Assembly: GCA_023399595.1 (NCBI GenBank)
Contig: JAEWOR010000038.1
Coordinates: 16,133-80,132 of the forward strand
Source of the DNA: Bacteroidota bacterium
GTDB lineage: Bacteria > Bacteroidota > Bacteroidia > Flavobacteriales > Weeksellaceae
Direction of reading: 5' to 3'
DNA: 64,000 nucleotides
Positions 53,809-63,429 of this stretch are shown here, one piece after another (position 1 is the first letter of the stretch; every line of letters starts with the position of its first letter). The notes under the pieces are model-generated. The model was not told the origin of the DNA and did not search any database. It saw nothing but the letters and a program-made list of their open reading frames with translations. The translations under genes and the position numbers were made by a program.

Positions 53809-54675
53809 TTAATAACCAAAAACTTCATTAAAACTAAAAGTTTGGTCTATTCTTACCCCTTTTTCCGTCATCTTCAGACTTGCTAATTCATTATGAGCGT
53901 CATGTTCAAAATAGATGAGATAATCATTATCAATACATTGTTTAAGGAATTTTTCTTTTTCCTCTAATGTAAGCAATGGTCTTGTATCGTAGCCCATAAC
54001 ATACACCAAAGGAACGTGTCCTGCTGTTGGAAGTAAATCGGCTGCAAAAACAATGGTTTTTTCTTGGTATTGAATTACAGGGAGCATTTGTTTTTCTGTA
54101 TGTCCATCTACGAAGATTACATCCATTTTCAAATCTGGAGCAAAACTATAATTTCCTGTTTTGGGTAAATCAAGAAAGTTTAACTGTCCACTTTCCTGCA
54201 TTGGAAGAATATTTTCTGGTAAAAAGCTTGCTTTTTCTCTAGGGTTAGGCTCTGTAGCCCATTTCCAATGGTTTTCATTGGTCCAATAATGAGCGTTTTT
54301 AAAAGCTGGACGATATCCTGTTTTATTATCATTCCATTCAATAGCTCCTCCACAATGGTCGAAGTGTAAATGAGTGAGAAAAACATCAGTTATATCCTCT
54401 TTTATGAAACCATATTTTTTTAAATTTTTATCTAAATTATCATCTCCCCAAAGTGAATAATGACCAAAAAACTTATCATCTTGTTTGTTTCCCAATCCGC
54501 AATCCACTAAGACTAACTTTTTTCCATCTTCAATTAAAAGAGCACGCGTTCCTAATTCTATTAAATTTCTTTCATCAGCAGGATTGGTTTTTTCCCAAAT
54601 GGTTTTAGGAACAATTCCAAACATTGCACCACCATCTAACTTAAATTTACCACATTGTATAGGATATAACTTCAT
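53809..54675 (-). CDS. MBL-fold metallo-hydrolase
   Basis: Metallo-beta-lactamase fold of 288 aa. The metal-binding motif is THLHFDHCGG near residue 101-110, another ligand His is in VDGHTEKQMLP and the last in YFEHDAHNE. There is no signal peptide. The layout resembles cytoplasmic lactonase/hydrolase members (AHL-lactonase-like), but bacterial relatives act on many esters and the substrate is unknown. It lies between ruvB and coaE on the same strand; the latter starts 25 bases on. Confidence 0.88.
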   Translation of the reverse strand: MKLYPIQCGKFKLDGGAMFGIVPKTIWEKTNPADERNLIELGTRALLIEDGKKLVLVDCGLGNKQDDKFFGHYSLWGDDNLDKNLKKYGFIKEDITDVFLTHLHFDHCGGAIEWNDNKTGYRPAFKNAHYWTNENHWKWATEPNPREKASFLPENILPMQESGQLNFLDLPKTGNYSFAPDLKMDVIFVDGHTEKQMLPVIQYQEKTIVFAADLLPTAGHVPLVYVMGYDTRPLLTLEEKEKFLKQCIDNDYLIYFEHDAHNELASLKMTEKGVRIDQTFSFNEVFGY

Positions 54676-54737
54676 AAAGTTTGTTTTTTACTAAAATAAA
54701 AAATTTTTTCTGAAATGAAAACTAAGTTTTGGGTCTT

Positions 54738-55760
54738 TTAAAACAATTCTCCTGAATTTTTAGGTTTTGAAATATTCAAATGTCGGTAAGCTTTTTCTGT
54801 AACTTCTCTTCCTCTTGGAGTTCTTATAATAAATCCTTCTTGAATTAAAAAAGGTTCATACACTTCTTCTAATGTTTCTGGGTTTTCGGCAATAGATGTA
54901 GCAAGAGCAGAAATTCCAACAGGTTTCCCTTTGAAATTTTCTATCATTACTCTCATAATTTTATTGTCCATATCGTCTAAACCATATTCATCGACATTTA
55001 AAGAATTGAGAGCAAATTTTGTAATTTCAATTTCAATTTCTCCATTCCCTTTTATTTCTGCAAAATCTCGAACTCTGCGTAATAGAGCATTGGCAATTCT
55101 TGGCGTACCTCTACTTCTTCTGGCTATTTCTAAAGCAGCATCATCATAAATAGGAACGTCTAAAACTCTTGCGCTTCTTTCTATAATCATTCCGAGAAGT
55201 TCTACGGTATAATATTCTAGTCTAGATTGTATTCCAAATCTTGCGAGCATAGGCTTTGTAAGCATTCCGCTTCTTGTAGTCGCTCCCACTAATGTAAAAG
55301 GGTTTAATCCTATTTGTACACTTCTCGCATTGGGGCCAGTTTCCAGCATTATGTCTATTTTATAATCTTCCATTGCTGAATATAGATACTCTTCAACAAT
55401 AGGAGATAAACGATGAATTTCATCGATAAAAAGGACATCGTTTTCTTCCAAATTGGTCAGTAAGCCTGCTAAACTTCCAGGTTTGTCTAAAACAGGACCC
55501 GATGTAATTTTACAACCAACACCCAATTCATTGGCAATAATATGAGCCAAAGTAGTTTTTCCTAAACCTGGAGGACCATGTAATAGGACATGATCCAATG
55601 CTCCGCCTCTGTTTTTAGCCGCAGCTACAAAAACCTCAAGATTGTCTAGCGTTTTTCTTTGTCCAGCAAAATCTTTAAAACTTTGTGGACGAATTTTCTC
55701 TTCGTGTGTTAAATCATCATTGGAATAATTTTCCTTATCTGGATGTAAAAAATCAGGCAT
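54738..55760 (-). CDS. ruvB: Holliday junction branch-migration ATPase RuvB
   Basis: RuvB is the AAA+ motor that, with RuvA, migrates Holliday junctions. Walker A GPPGLGKTTLA, Walker B LFIDEIHRL, sensor I GATTRSGML and the sensor II region SRGTPRIANALLRR are intact, and the C-terminal winged helix ends in RTPRGREVTEKAYRHL. Length 340 aa is normal. A -7 box (TACCTTTG on the minus strand, 55781-55788) lies 20 bases before the start. It is followed on the same strand by the metallo-hydrolase and coaE. Confidence 0.97.
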   Translation of the reverse strand: MPDFLHPDKENYSNDDLTHEEKIRPQSFKDFAGQRKTLDNLEVFVAAAKNRGGALDHVLLHGPPGLGKTTLAHIIANELGVGCKITSGPVLDKPGSLAGLLTNLEENDVLFIDEIHRLSPIVEEYLYSAMEDYKIDIMLETGPNARSVQIGLNPFTLVGATTRSGMLTKPMLARFGIQSRLEYYTVELLGMIIERSARVLDVPIYDDAALEIARRSRGTPRIANALLRRVRDFAEIKGNGEIEIEITKFALNSLNVDEYGLDDMDNKIMRVMIENFKGKPVGISALATSIAENPETLEEVYEPFLIQEGFIIRTPRGREVTEKAYRHLNISKPKNSGELF

Positions 55761-55780
55761 TATTTCAGTTACATTTACCT

Positions 55781-55788
55781 CAAAGGTA
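55781..55788 (-). promoter_or_regulatory. -7 element of ruvB
   Basis: TACCTTTG on the minus strand, an exact TAnnTTTG match, ends 20 bases before the ruvB ATG. Confidence 0.5.
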
Positions 55789-55834
55789 GGGAAATTTATA
55801 GCGATTATAAAATTGTATTTGTAAATTAGCTCCC

Positions 55835-57058
55835 ATGAAATTAATAGGACCTTTTACGCAAATTGTAACTTTAGACGAACTTCCATTAAGAGGGAAACTT
55901 AATGATGAACAATTAGAAATTATAGAGTACGGAGGAATTTTAATTGAAGATGGAAAAATTCTTGCTGTTGAAAATTTCAATTCTTTAAAAACAAATTATC
56001 CAAATGTAGAGATTGAAAAAATAGAAGACGAACAAATTGTTTTGCCAGCTTTTGTGGATTCACATACTCATATTTGTTTTGGAGGAAACCGTGCTAATGA
56101 TTTTGCAATGCGAAATGCAGGAAAAACCTATTTAGAAATTGCTGAAAACGGTGGTGGAATTTGGAGTTCTGTTGTACATACAAGAAATGCAAGTGAAGAA
56201 GAGTTATTACAATTAACTTTAAAAAGAATTGATTTCCTTCTTCAACAAGGAATCACCACAATTGAAGTTAAAAGTGGTTATGGCTTAGATGTCGAAAATG
56301 AACTGAAAATGCTTCGCGTCATTAAAAGCGCCCAAGAAAAAACTTTGGCAACTTTAGTTCCTACTTGTTTAGCTGCTCACACAAAACCTAAAGATTTCGG
56401 TGGAAATAATGAAGAATATTTGAAATATATCCTTGATGAAATCTTACCTATTGTAAAGGATGAAAAGCTTGCTAAGAGAGTTGATATTTTTATTGAAAAA
56501 TCTGCTTTTCAAACGAAGGAAAGTAAAGTGTTTTTATTGAAAGCTAAAGAAATGGGATTTGATATTACCGTTCATGCTGATCAGTTTACAGCGGGAAGTT
56601 CGAGAATTGCAGTAGAAGTAGGAGCAAAATCTGCCGATCATTTAGAAGCTACTGTTGATGATGATATTCAATTCTTAGCAGAATCTAATACCGTTGCTAC
56701 AGCTTTACCTGGCGCAAGTATAGGTTTAGGAGATCAGTTTTCGCCAGCAAGAAAACTTTTGGATGCAGGAGCTATTTTTGCCATCGCTACAGATTGGAAT
56801 CCTGGTTCTGCACCCATGGGAAATTTAATTACTCAAGCGAGTATTTTAGCAACTTTCCAGAAACTTTCAACTGCTGAGGTTTTATCAGCCATTACATTTA
56901 GATCTGCTTATGCATTAGGTTTGGAAGATAGAGGAAGATTAACAAAAGGTATGAAAGCAGATTTTGTAAGTTTCACTACTAATAATTTCAATAATGTACT
57001 GTATCAGCAAGGAAGCTTAAAAGTAGAAAGTGTTTACATTGACGGTAAAAAAATATAG
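55835..57058 (+). CDS. hutI: Imidazolonepropionase HutI
   Basis: HutI hydrolyses imidazolonepropionate to N-formimino-glutamate, the third step of histidine degradation. Amidohydrolase metal motifs are DSHTHICFGGNR near residue 76, TVHADQF for the second His, SADHLEAT for the third and ATDWNPGSAPMGN for the catalytic Asp. Length 407 aa is normal. It overlaps the start region of hutG (TAG at 57056-57058, ATG at 57061). hutH and hutU are not in the window. Confidence 0.96.
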   Translation: MKLIGPFTQIVTLDELPLRGKLNDEQLEIIEYGGILIEDGKILAVENFNSLKTNYPNVEIEKIEDEQIVLPAFVDSHTHICFGGNRANDFAMRNAGKTYLEIAENGGGIWSSVVHTRNASEEELLQLTLKRIDFLLQQGITTIEVKSGYGLDVENELKMLRVIKSAQEKTLATLVPTCLAAHTKPKDFGGNNEEYLKYILDEILPIVKDEKLAKRVDIFIEKSAFQTKESKVFLLKAKEMGFDITVHADQFTAGSSRIAVEVGAKSADHLEATVDDDIQFLAESNTVATALPGASIGLGDQFSPARKLLDAGAIFAIATDWNPGSAPMGNLITQASILATFQKLSTAEVLSAITFRSAYALGLEDRGRLTKGMKADFVSFTTNNFNNVLYQQGSLKVESVYIDGKKI

Positions 57059-57060
57059 TG

Positions 57061-57984
57061 ATGGGAAATGTTGTTTGGCAAGGTAGATTTGATGGTGAAG
57101 ACGCTCTTTACAACCGAATTTTTCAAAGAGTAAAATTAATTGAAAACCTCGACAGTGTTTCAACTAAAAATTTCGTTTTGCAAGGTTTTGCTGTTGATGA
57201 AGGAGTGAGAAGAAATAAAGGTAGGGTAGGAGCAAAAGATGCTCCTGATTCCATTAGAAAAAACATGGCAAATTTTCCGGTAATCAATACAGAATTTTCA
57301 CTTCTTGATTTAGGAAATATAGAATGTGAGGACGGAAACTTAGAAGAAAGTCAAAATCAACTGGCTCAAAAAGTTAAAGTAATACTTTCCAAAGGAGCAA
57401 AATCTGTGGTTTTAGGAGGAGGACATGAAGTTACATTTGCCCATTATTCTGGTGTTAAAAGAGCTTTTTCCAATCAAAAAATCGGAATTATTAATTTTGA
57501 TGCTCATTTTGATAACCGTGAACCCGAAAAAAAAGTGGGAGCAAGCTCTGGTACTGGTTTCTGGCAAATTGCTCAAGAAGGTGATATACATTCTCTACAT
57601 ATTGGAATTCAAAAAAATTCTAACACTTTAAAGCTGTTTGATATCGCCCATCAATTCGGAATGAAATATATTTTATCTGATGAAATTTTCTTTGAAAATC
57701 TTCCTAGTATTTATCAAAAACTCAATGATTTTATTAACGAAGCAGACGTTTTGTATATAACCATTTGCATGGATGTTTTTAACGCATCAATTGCTCCAGG
57801 AGTTTCTGCGAGTGCATACAATGGAATTTTTGCAGATGCTGCTTTCATGCATATTTATAAACATATTTTAAGGTCAGAAAAACTAAAAGCTTTGGATGTA
57901 GCTGAAGTAAATCCTACTTACGATCTTCAAGAAAGAACTTCTAGACTAGCGGCAAGTTTGATGAATGAATGGTTAATGATTTAG
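57061..57984 (+). CDS. hutG: Formimidoylglutamase HutG
   Basis: HutG removes the formimino group of N-formimino-glutamate, giving glutamate. It belongs to the arginase/agmatinase (ureohydrolase) family: the Mn-binding segments are GGGHEVTFAH, NFDAHFDNR and CMDVFNASIAPGVSASAYNG. I use the ATG at 57061; the frame also allows a GTG directly before it. It directly follows hutI, and the hutG pair gives the last two steps of the pathway. A terminator at 58066 closes the unit. Confidence 0.94.
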   Translation: MGNVVWQGRFDGEDALYNRIFQRVKLIENLDSVSTKNFVLQGFAVDEGVRRNKGRVGAKDAPDSIRKNMANFPVINTEFSLLDLGNIECEDGNLEESQNQLAQKVKVILSKGAKSVVLGGGHEVTFAHYSGVKRAFSNQKIGIINFDAHFDNREPEKKVGASSGTGFWQIAQEGDIHSLHIGIQKNSNTLKLFDIAHQFGMKYILSDEIFFENLPSIYQKLNDFINEADVLYITICMDVFNASIAPGVSASAYNGIFADAAFMHIYKHILRSEKLKALDVAEVNPTYDLQERTSRLAASLMNEWLMI

Positions 57985-58065
57985 TTTTCTTAAAAATACA
58001 ATAGAAAAAAAACATCATTTATTGAACTTATAGGAACAGTATTTGATGTTTTCTTATACTCATAC

Positions 58066-58089
58066 AAACGAGCAATGCTCGTTTTTTTT
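58066..58089 (+). terminator. Terminator of hutI-hutG
   Basis: Palindrome AAACGAGCAATGCTCGTTT followed by a T run. Its internal ATG at 58075 opens the next frame but is not a likely start. Confidence 0.78.
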
Positions 58090-58107
58090 CATCTAATTAT
58101 TACAAAA

Positions 58108-59400
58108 ATGAATTCAATTATTGAAAATAAACTTTTAAAAGCGAATGAAACTTTCCAAACTTGGAGAAAAATTCCTTTTGAGGAGAAACAAAATTTAATT
58201 TTGAAAGCTTCTCAGATTCTCAAAGGTAACGCAGAAAATTTTGGAAGTATTATTACTCAGGAAATGAACAAACCTATTTCGGAATCTATTTCGGAAGTAA
58301 AAAAATGTGCGTTAATGATGGAATATTATGCAAAAATTGAGAATATTTTGGCTCCTGAAAAAGTAGAATCCGAATTTTCAATCTCTGAAGTACATTATGT
58401 TCCAAAAGGGGTGATTTTAGGAGTTATGCCTTGGAATTTTCCTTTTTGGCAAGTTTTGAGGTTTTGTGTTCCTTCTATTTTAGCTGGAAATACAGTGGTT
58501 TTAAAGCATGCTTCAATTTGTTTTGGAAGTGGAAATGCCATTGAAAAAGTTTTTATAGAAGCAGGTTTTCCTGAAGGTGTTTTCCAGAATTTTGAGGTTG
58601 GACATCAAGAAGTAAAGGAAATTTTGGAACATGATGTTGTAAAAGGAGTGAGTTTAACGGGGAGTGGACCTGCAGGTGCAGAAGTAGCGTCAATAGCAGG
58701 GAAAAATATTAAAAAATCTTTGTTAGAATTAGGAGGGAGTGACGCATTCATTGTTTTAGATGATGCGGATTTACTTCAAGCTGCTAAAGTAGGTGCAAAA
58801 GCTAGACTTCAAAATTGTGGACAAACTTGTATTGCAGCAAAACGTTTTATTCTTCAAAAAGATATTGAAAAGGATTTCATGCCTTTATTTATTGAAGAAT
58901 ATCAAAAATATGTTCCTGCAGATCCCATGAATAAAGAAACTATTTTGGGAGGAATGGCACGCCCCGATTTAGCTGATGATTTGGAAAAACAATATCAAAA
59001 AGCTTTGGACAATGGTGCGGAAATTATTCTTCCTCTCGTAAGACGTTCAGAAAATACCTTTATTCCAGGATTAATTGCTGTAAAAGAAGGAAATCCTATT
59101 TTACAAGAAGAACTTTTTGGTCCTTTGGGAATGGTGATGATTGCAGAAAACGATGAAGAAGCTCTACAAATGGCTAATGATATTCCTTTTGGTTTATCGA
59201 ATGCGGTTTGGACAAAAAATAAAGACAGACAGAAATTTTTTATTGAAAATTTAGAATCTGGAACGGTGAATATTAATAAAATGACGAGTTCAGATCCGCG
59301 TTTTCCATTTGGTGGAGCAAAAGCTTCAGGCTATGGAACTGAGCTTTCTCTGCTCACTTTAAGGGAATTTGTTACGCCTAAAACTATAATGGGAAATTAA
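58108..59400 (+). CDS. NAD(P)-dependent aldehyde dehydrogenase (succinate-semialdehyde-like)
   Basis: Start taken at the ATG at 58108; the frame opens earlier, at an ATG inside the terminator. The 430-residue enzyme has the ALDH cofactor motif LTGSGPAGAEVA, the general-base Glu in LLELGGSDAF, the catalytic Cys in NCGQTCIAAKR, and the PWNFPFWQVLR segment. This compact form with SSADH-type motifs is annotated as NAD-dependent succinate-semialdehyde dehydrogenase in relatives; the aldehyde cannot be read from sequence. It follows the hut genes but has its own 5' region. Confidence 0.92.
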   Translation: MNSIIENKLLKANETFQTWRKIPFEEKQNLILKASQILKGNAENFGSIITQEMNKPISESISEVKKCALMMEYYAKIENILAPEKVESEFSISEVHYVPKGVILGVMPWNFPFWQVLRFCVPSILAGNTVVLKHASICFGSGNAIEKVFIEAGFPEGVFQNFEVGHQEVKEILEHDVVKGVSLTGSGPAGAEVASIAGKNIKKSLLELGGSDAFIVLDDADLLQAAKVGAKARLQNCGQTCIAAKRFILQKDIEKDFMPLFIEEYQKYVPADPMNKETILGGMARPDLADDLEKQYQKALDNGAEIILPLVRRSENTFIPGLIAVKEGNPILQEELFGPLGMVMIAENDEEALQMANDIPFGLSNAVWTKNKDRQKFFIENLESGTVNINKMTSSDPRFPFGGAKASGYGTELSLLTLREFVTPKTIMGN

Positions 59401-59438
59401 TTAATTCCCACAGATTTTTTGGATAATTTTTTCTAAAC

Positions 59439-59474
59439 AAAAACTCCTTCAAATAGCATTTGAAGGAGTTTTTT
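59439..59474. terminator. Bidirectional terminator between aldehyde dehydrogenase and pyk
   Basis: Stem AAAAACTCCTTCAAAT/ATTTGAAGGAGTTTTT with a short loop and A/T runs on both sides, between convergent stops at 59400 and 59493. Confidence 0.88.
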
Positions 59475-59492
59475 ATGTTTGTTAATTGCAAA

Positions 59493-60935
59493 CTAAATAG
59501 TGGTCAATCTCAAAGTATTGGTTTTACCACCTTTATAAGATGGTGTAGCATTGAGGTTAATTACAAAATCACCTTGTTCAACATAGCCGTTATTGAGCGT
59601 CAACATATTCACTTGAATAATGGTTTCATCTGTTGAGCGGTTCAAATCATAGAAATAAGCATGTACTCCCCAAACTAAATTTAGCATTGTTATTACTCTT
59701 TTATTAGAGCTATAAACTATAATATGAGAGTTAGGTCTGTGTGCGGAAACCTGAAATGCTGTATATCCAGAGTGTGTTAAAGTTATAATAGCTTCTACAT
59801 TAGTGGACTTTGCAATTCTCACAGCAGCTAAACAAACCCTGTCTGTAATAAATCTTTCGCTGATATTTTTGTGTTCTCTTTCAATAGGTGAGTTTTTGGT
59901 TTGGTAGAAATGCGTCATTTCAATGTTTTTTACAATTTTCGCCATATTTTCTACCACTTGGACAGGATACATTCCCACAGAAGTTTCACCAGAAAGCATT
60001 ACCGCATCCGCACCGTCCAATACAGAGTTGGCAACATCATTTACTTCAGCTCTTGTAGGGGTTAAACTGGTAATCATTGTTTCCATCATTTGGGTAGCAA
60101 TTATTACTGGTTTAGCATGAAATCTCGCTTTTTCCACCAAGTTTTTTTGAATGGCAGGAACTTCTTCCATAGGAACCTCCACTCCTAAATCTCCTCTAGC
60201 TACCATTAATCCATCGCATTCAGCTAATATTTCATCAATATTTTCTACGCCTTCAGGTTTTTCTATCTTGGCAATAATTGGAGTTTTAAACTCATTAGGA
60301 TGATTATTGATTAAATCCTTAAGATCAATAATATCTTGTGCTGTTCTTACAAAAGATAGTGCAATCCAATCTAGTTCTAAATCTAAAATATACTGAGCAT
60401 CTTGAATATCTTTTTCTGTAAGAGCAGGTAAAGAAACTTTTGTATTAGGAAGATTTACTCCTTTTTTTGAACTCAATGGTCCACCTTGAATAGTTTTCGC
60501 TTTTACAATATCTTTATTATTGGTTTCTATAACTTCTAAAACTAATTTTCCATCATCAATAAGGATTCTCTCACCCACTCTTACATCTTGAGGGAACTTC
60601 TCATAAGTCATAAATACTTTTGTAGAATCTCCTTCTATTTTTTCATTGGTAAAAGTAAGAATGTCACCAGGATTTAAATAAGAGCCTTCTTTTACGACGC
60701 CAATTCTTAGTTTAGGACCTTGTAAATCTCCTAAAATACCTACAGAGTAGCCTAATTCTTGGTTAATTTGTCTAATAATTTCTACATTCTTTTTTACAAG
60801 AGCGTAGTCTGCATGAGAAAAGTTTATTCTGAAAATATCAACACCTGATTTAATAAGATCCATCATTACTTCCTTTGAGGAAGAAGCGGGACCTAGTGTT
60901 GCAATTATTTTTGTCTTCTTTAAATATTTATTCAT
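59493..60935 (-). CDS. pyk: Pyruvate kinase
   Basis: Pyruvate kinase transfers phosphate from phosphoenolpyruvate to ADP. The N-terminal ATLGPASSSKEVM, substrate-site FRINFSHADY, LGDLQGPKLRIG, the MVARGDLGVEVP core, and the IIATQMMETM and LSGETSVGMYPVQVV segments are intact. The C-terminal allosteric domain is present; length 480 aa is standard. It overlaps the IPExxxVDY gene by eight bases, so the two share a transcript with rnc upstream. Confidence 0.97.
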   Translation of the reverse strand: MNKYLKKTKIIATLGPASSSKEVMMDLIKSGVDIFRINFSHADYALVKKNVEIIRQINQELGYSVGILGDLQGPKLRIGVVKEGSYLNPGDILTFTNEKIEGDSTKVFMTYEKFPQDVRVGERILIDDGKLVLEVIETNNKDIVKAKTIQGGPLSSKKGVNLPNTKVSLPALTEKDIQDAQYILDLELDWIALSFVRTAQDIIDLKDLINNHPNEFKTPIIAKIEKPEGVENIDEILAECDGLMVARGDLGVEVPMEEVPAIQKNLVEKARFHAKPVIIATQMMETMITSLTPTRAEVNDVANSVLDGADAVMLSGETSVGMYPVQVVENMAKIVKNIEMTHFYQTKNSPIEREHKNISERFITDRVCLAAVRIAKSTNVEAIITLTHSGYTAFQVSAHRPNSHIIVYSSNKRVITMLNLVWGVHAYFYDLNRSTDETIIQVNMLTLNNGYVEQGDFVINLNATPSYKGGKTNTLRLTTI

Positions 60936-61407
60936 AATACTGAATTATTTGATAAAGTTCCTCTTCGAAACTTAACATATATTCTTGTAATGGAAATACA
61001 AGATTTGTAGGCCACAAAATTACGGAAAAATCGGGATATTCTTCTGAGCTATGGATAAGATAGTCCACATCTGTATGATTATTTAACAAATGCTTAATAT
61101 TGTCTTCATTTGTGAACAATTCAGTGATTTCTTGTTTCTGTTCACTGTGGACAGATTTATTGGCAATAACGGTAAAACAAGTCTTGGAGAACTTGTGGTA
61201 ACCTTGAAATCTTGGGAAATAATAATCAAAATACTGGCCTTGAATTATTAAATCATCGACTCTTGAAAAATTAAGATATTCGTTATTGATAGTATTGGTT
61301 TGATAAAAAAACTCATGATCGGGAATATGTTTTGCTAATCTTACCAAGTTAATGGCAATATCTTCTGAGTCGAGCTCATCAAAATCATATAGTTTTTGAA
61401 TTTCCAA
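60928..61407 (-). CDS. IPExxxVDY family protein
   Basis: A small acidic protein of about 160 aa widely conserved in Bacteroidota between rnc and pyk. The family-name motif region is represented here by NNHTDVDYLIH; other conserved pieces are NLVRLAKHIPDHEFFY and NEYLNFSRVDDL. There is no ATG near the expected N-terminus: I use a TTG at 61407 (frame open back to an ATG at 61491, which would overlap rnc by 107 bases). Function unknown. It overlaps rnc and pyk slightly, so all three are translationally coupled. Confidence 0.8.
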   Translation of the reverse strand: MEIQKLYDFDELDSEDIAINLVRLAKHIPDHEFFYQTNTINNEYLNFSRVDDLIIQGQYFDYYFPRFQGYHKFSKTCFTVIANKSVHSEQKQEITELFTNEDNIKHLLNNHTDVDYLIHSSEEYPDFSVILWPTNLVFPLQEYMLSFEEELYQIIQYYE

Positions 61408-62146
61408 GAATATTTTCTTTTTTGTTGAGAATATAAAACGCTCTTTGTGCTGCTTTTTCTTCGGCTTTTTTCTTTGAAGCTTCGCAGGCATTAGCTATTT
61501 TAGTGTCGCCAAGCCAAACAATACATCTAAAATGTATAGATTTGTTCACTAAATTTTCTTCGCAGGTCTCGTACTTAATTTGCATTTTTTTCTTCTGACT
61601 CCATTCTAGCAAAAGACCTTTATAGCTAACAATTTTATTTTCTAATTTATTGATTTCTGAAGGCGTAAGCAATTTTTCCAATACAATTTTTTCGCACATA
61701 TCGTACTGGAAATCCAAATAAATAGCTCCTACAAACGCTTCTAATAAATTTCCAGAAATATTTTCTCCTAAGGCAACCGTAGGATTTTTCTGAATAAAAT
61801 TAGTAAGTTTTAGGTTATCACCTAGTTTATTGAGGTTTTTTCTGTTAACAATTTTAGATTTCATTTGTGTCAAATACCCTTCATTAGCATTAGGATAAGT
61901 TTGAAACAAATAATTGGAAACAATGGTTCCCAAAACAGAATCCCCCAAAAATTCTAATCTTTCATAATTAGAATCATCAGATTTAGAATTTATTTTTAAA
62001 GCAAATGCCTCCTGATAAAGCTTAATATTTTGAATTTCTGCACCAATAATTTTATTCAGTTCAGAGTACAAAAAGAAGTCTCTAGCGGTGAGATTTTTTT
62101 TTCTGCTTTTATGGAGGAATTTAGAAAAATATTTCTTTAACTCCAT
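61385..62146 (-). CDS. rnc: Ribonuclease III
   Basis: RNase III cleaves double-stranded RNA during rRNA and mRNA processing. The endonuclease signature LEFLGDSVLGTIVS is present with the metal-binding acids, and a double-stranded RNA-binding domain with the conserved CEASKKKAEEKAAQRAF ends the protein. Length 253 aa is usual. It starts eight bases after fabF and overlaps the IPExxxVDY gene. The order acpP-fabF-rnc is common in bacteria. Confidence 0.95.
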   Translation of the reverse strand: MELKKYFSKFLHKSRKKNLTARDFFLYSELNKIIGAEIQNIKLYQEAFALKINSKSDDSNYERLEFLGDSVLGTIVSNYLFQTYPNANEGYLTQMKSKIVNRKNLNKLGDNLKLTNFIQKNPTVALGENISGNLLEAFVGAIYLDFQYDMCEKIVLEKLLTPSEINKLENKIVSYKGLLLEWSQKKKMQIKYETCEENLVNKSIHFRCIVWLGDTKIANACEASKKKAEEKAAQRAFYILNKKENILGNSKTI

Positions 62147-62154
62147 CTGGAATA

Positions 62155-63399
62155 TTAGATTTTCTTAAATAGAACGCAAGCGTTATGACCTCCAAACCCG
62201 AATGTATTGCTCATCGCAACATTCACGTCTTTTTTAACGGCAGTATTGAACGTGAAGTTTAATCTGCTGTCCAAGTTTTCATCATCAGTAAAATGATTGA
62301 TTGTTGGAGGAACAATTCCGTGAATAATAGTGCCTAAAGCTGCAATAGCTTCAATTACACCAGCTGCACCTAGAAGATGCCCTGTCATAGATTTTGTTGA
62401 ATTCAACTGTATATCAAATGCGTGTTCACCTAATAGTTTTGAAATAGCATTAGATTCTGCAATGTCCCCTAATGGCGTAGATGTACCATGCATATTGATA
62501 TGATCTACATCATCTGTGGATAAATTAGCATCTTCTAAACAGTTTTTCATTACCATATGAGCTCCCAATCCTTCTGGATGTGGTGCTGTCATGTGATATG
62601 CATCTGCGCTCATACCTCCACCTTTAAGTTCGGCATAAATTGTTGCTCCACGTTTTTTTGCATGCTCATATTCCTCAAGGATAATAGTACCTGCTCCTTC
62701 ACCCAATACAAATCCGTCTCTGTCTTTATCAAAAGGCCTAGAAGCTGTTTTAGGATCGTCATTTCTTGTCGAAAGAGCCATTAATGCATTAAATCCGCCA
62801 ATTCCACTAGCTGTAACTGCTGCTTCAGAACCTCCACAAACAATTACATCTGCTTTTCCTAATTGGATAAGCATTTTTGAGTCTATAATTGCGTTGGCAG
62901 AAGATGCACAAGCCGAAACTGTTGTATAATTGGGACCATGGAAACCATATTCAATAGAAATATGACCCGGTGTAATGTCCGCAATCATTTTAGGAATGAA
63001 GAAAGGATTAAATCTTGGAATTTCTGAATTTGCCCAGCCTAAAACTTCTGTTTCAAAAGTTTCTAAACCACCAATTCCAGATCCCCAAATTACCCCAACG
63101 CGATTTTTATCTACGTTGTCTGCAATAATTCTAGAATGTTCGATAGCTTCTTTAGCTGCCACCATTCCGAATTGTGTATTTCTATCCATTTTTTTTGCTT
63201 CTTTTTTCTCGAAGTGGTTTAATGGATCGAAACTTTTAACTTCACAAGCAAATCTTGTTTTGAAGTTTGTGGCATCAAAAAGAGTAATAGGAGCGGCACC
63301 GCTCTCACCTTTTATAAGGTTTCCCCAGTATTCGTTTGCATTATTTCCAATAGGCGTAATAGCGCCAAACCCGGTTACAACTACTCTTTTTAATTCCAT
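62155..63399 (-). CDS. fabF: Beta-ketoacyl-ACP synthase II FabF
   Basis: FabF condenses malonyl-ACP with acyl-ACP in fatty acid elongation. The catalytic Cys is in TVSACASSAN, the two His in MHGTSTPLGD and GHLLGAAG, and the C-terminal NTFGFGGHNACVLF is intact. Length 414 aa is normal. It lies directly after acpP (30-base gap) and before rnc, a typical fatty-acid cluster. Confidence 0.97.
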   Translation of the reverse strand: MELKRVVVTGFGAITPIGNNANEYWGNLIKGESGAAPITLFDATNFKTRFACEVKSFDPLNHFEKKEAKKMDRNTQFGMVAAKEAIEHSRIIADNVDKNRVGVIWGSGIGGLETFETEVLGWANSEIPRFNPFFIPKMIADITPGHISIEYGFHGPNYTTVSACASSANAIIDSKMLIQLGKADVIVCGGSEAAVTASGIGGFNALMALSTRNDDPKTASRPFDKDRDGFVLGEGAGTIILEEYEHAKKRGATIYAELKGGGMSADAYHMTAPHPEGLGAHMVMKNCLEDANLSTDDVDHINMHGTSTPLGDIAESNAISKLLGEHAFDIQLNSTKSMTGHLLGAAGVIEAIAALGTIIHGIVPPTINHFTDDENLDSRLNFTFNTAVKKDVNVAMSNTFGFGGHNACVLFKKI

Positions 63400-63429
63400 A
63401 AATTTTAATTTCTTAAATGTTGAAGAATA

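Noticed and set aside
58075..58107. Earlier ATG for the aldehyde dehydrogenase
   Set aside because: It lies in the loop of the hutG terminator and adds a hydrophobic stretch not found in the family; the ATG at 58108 fits.
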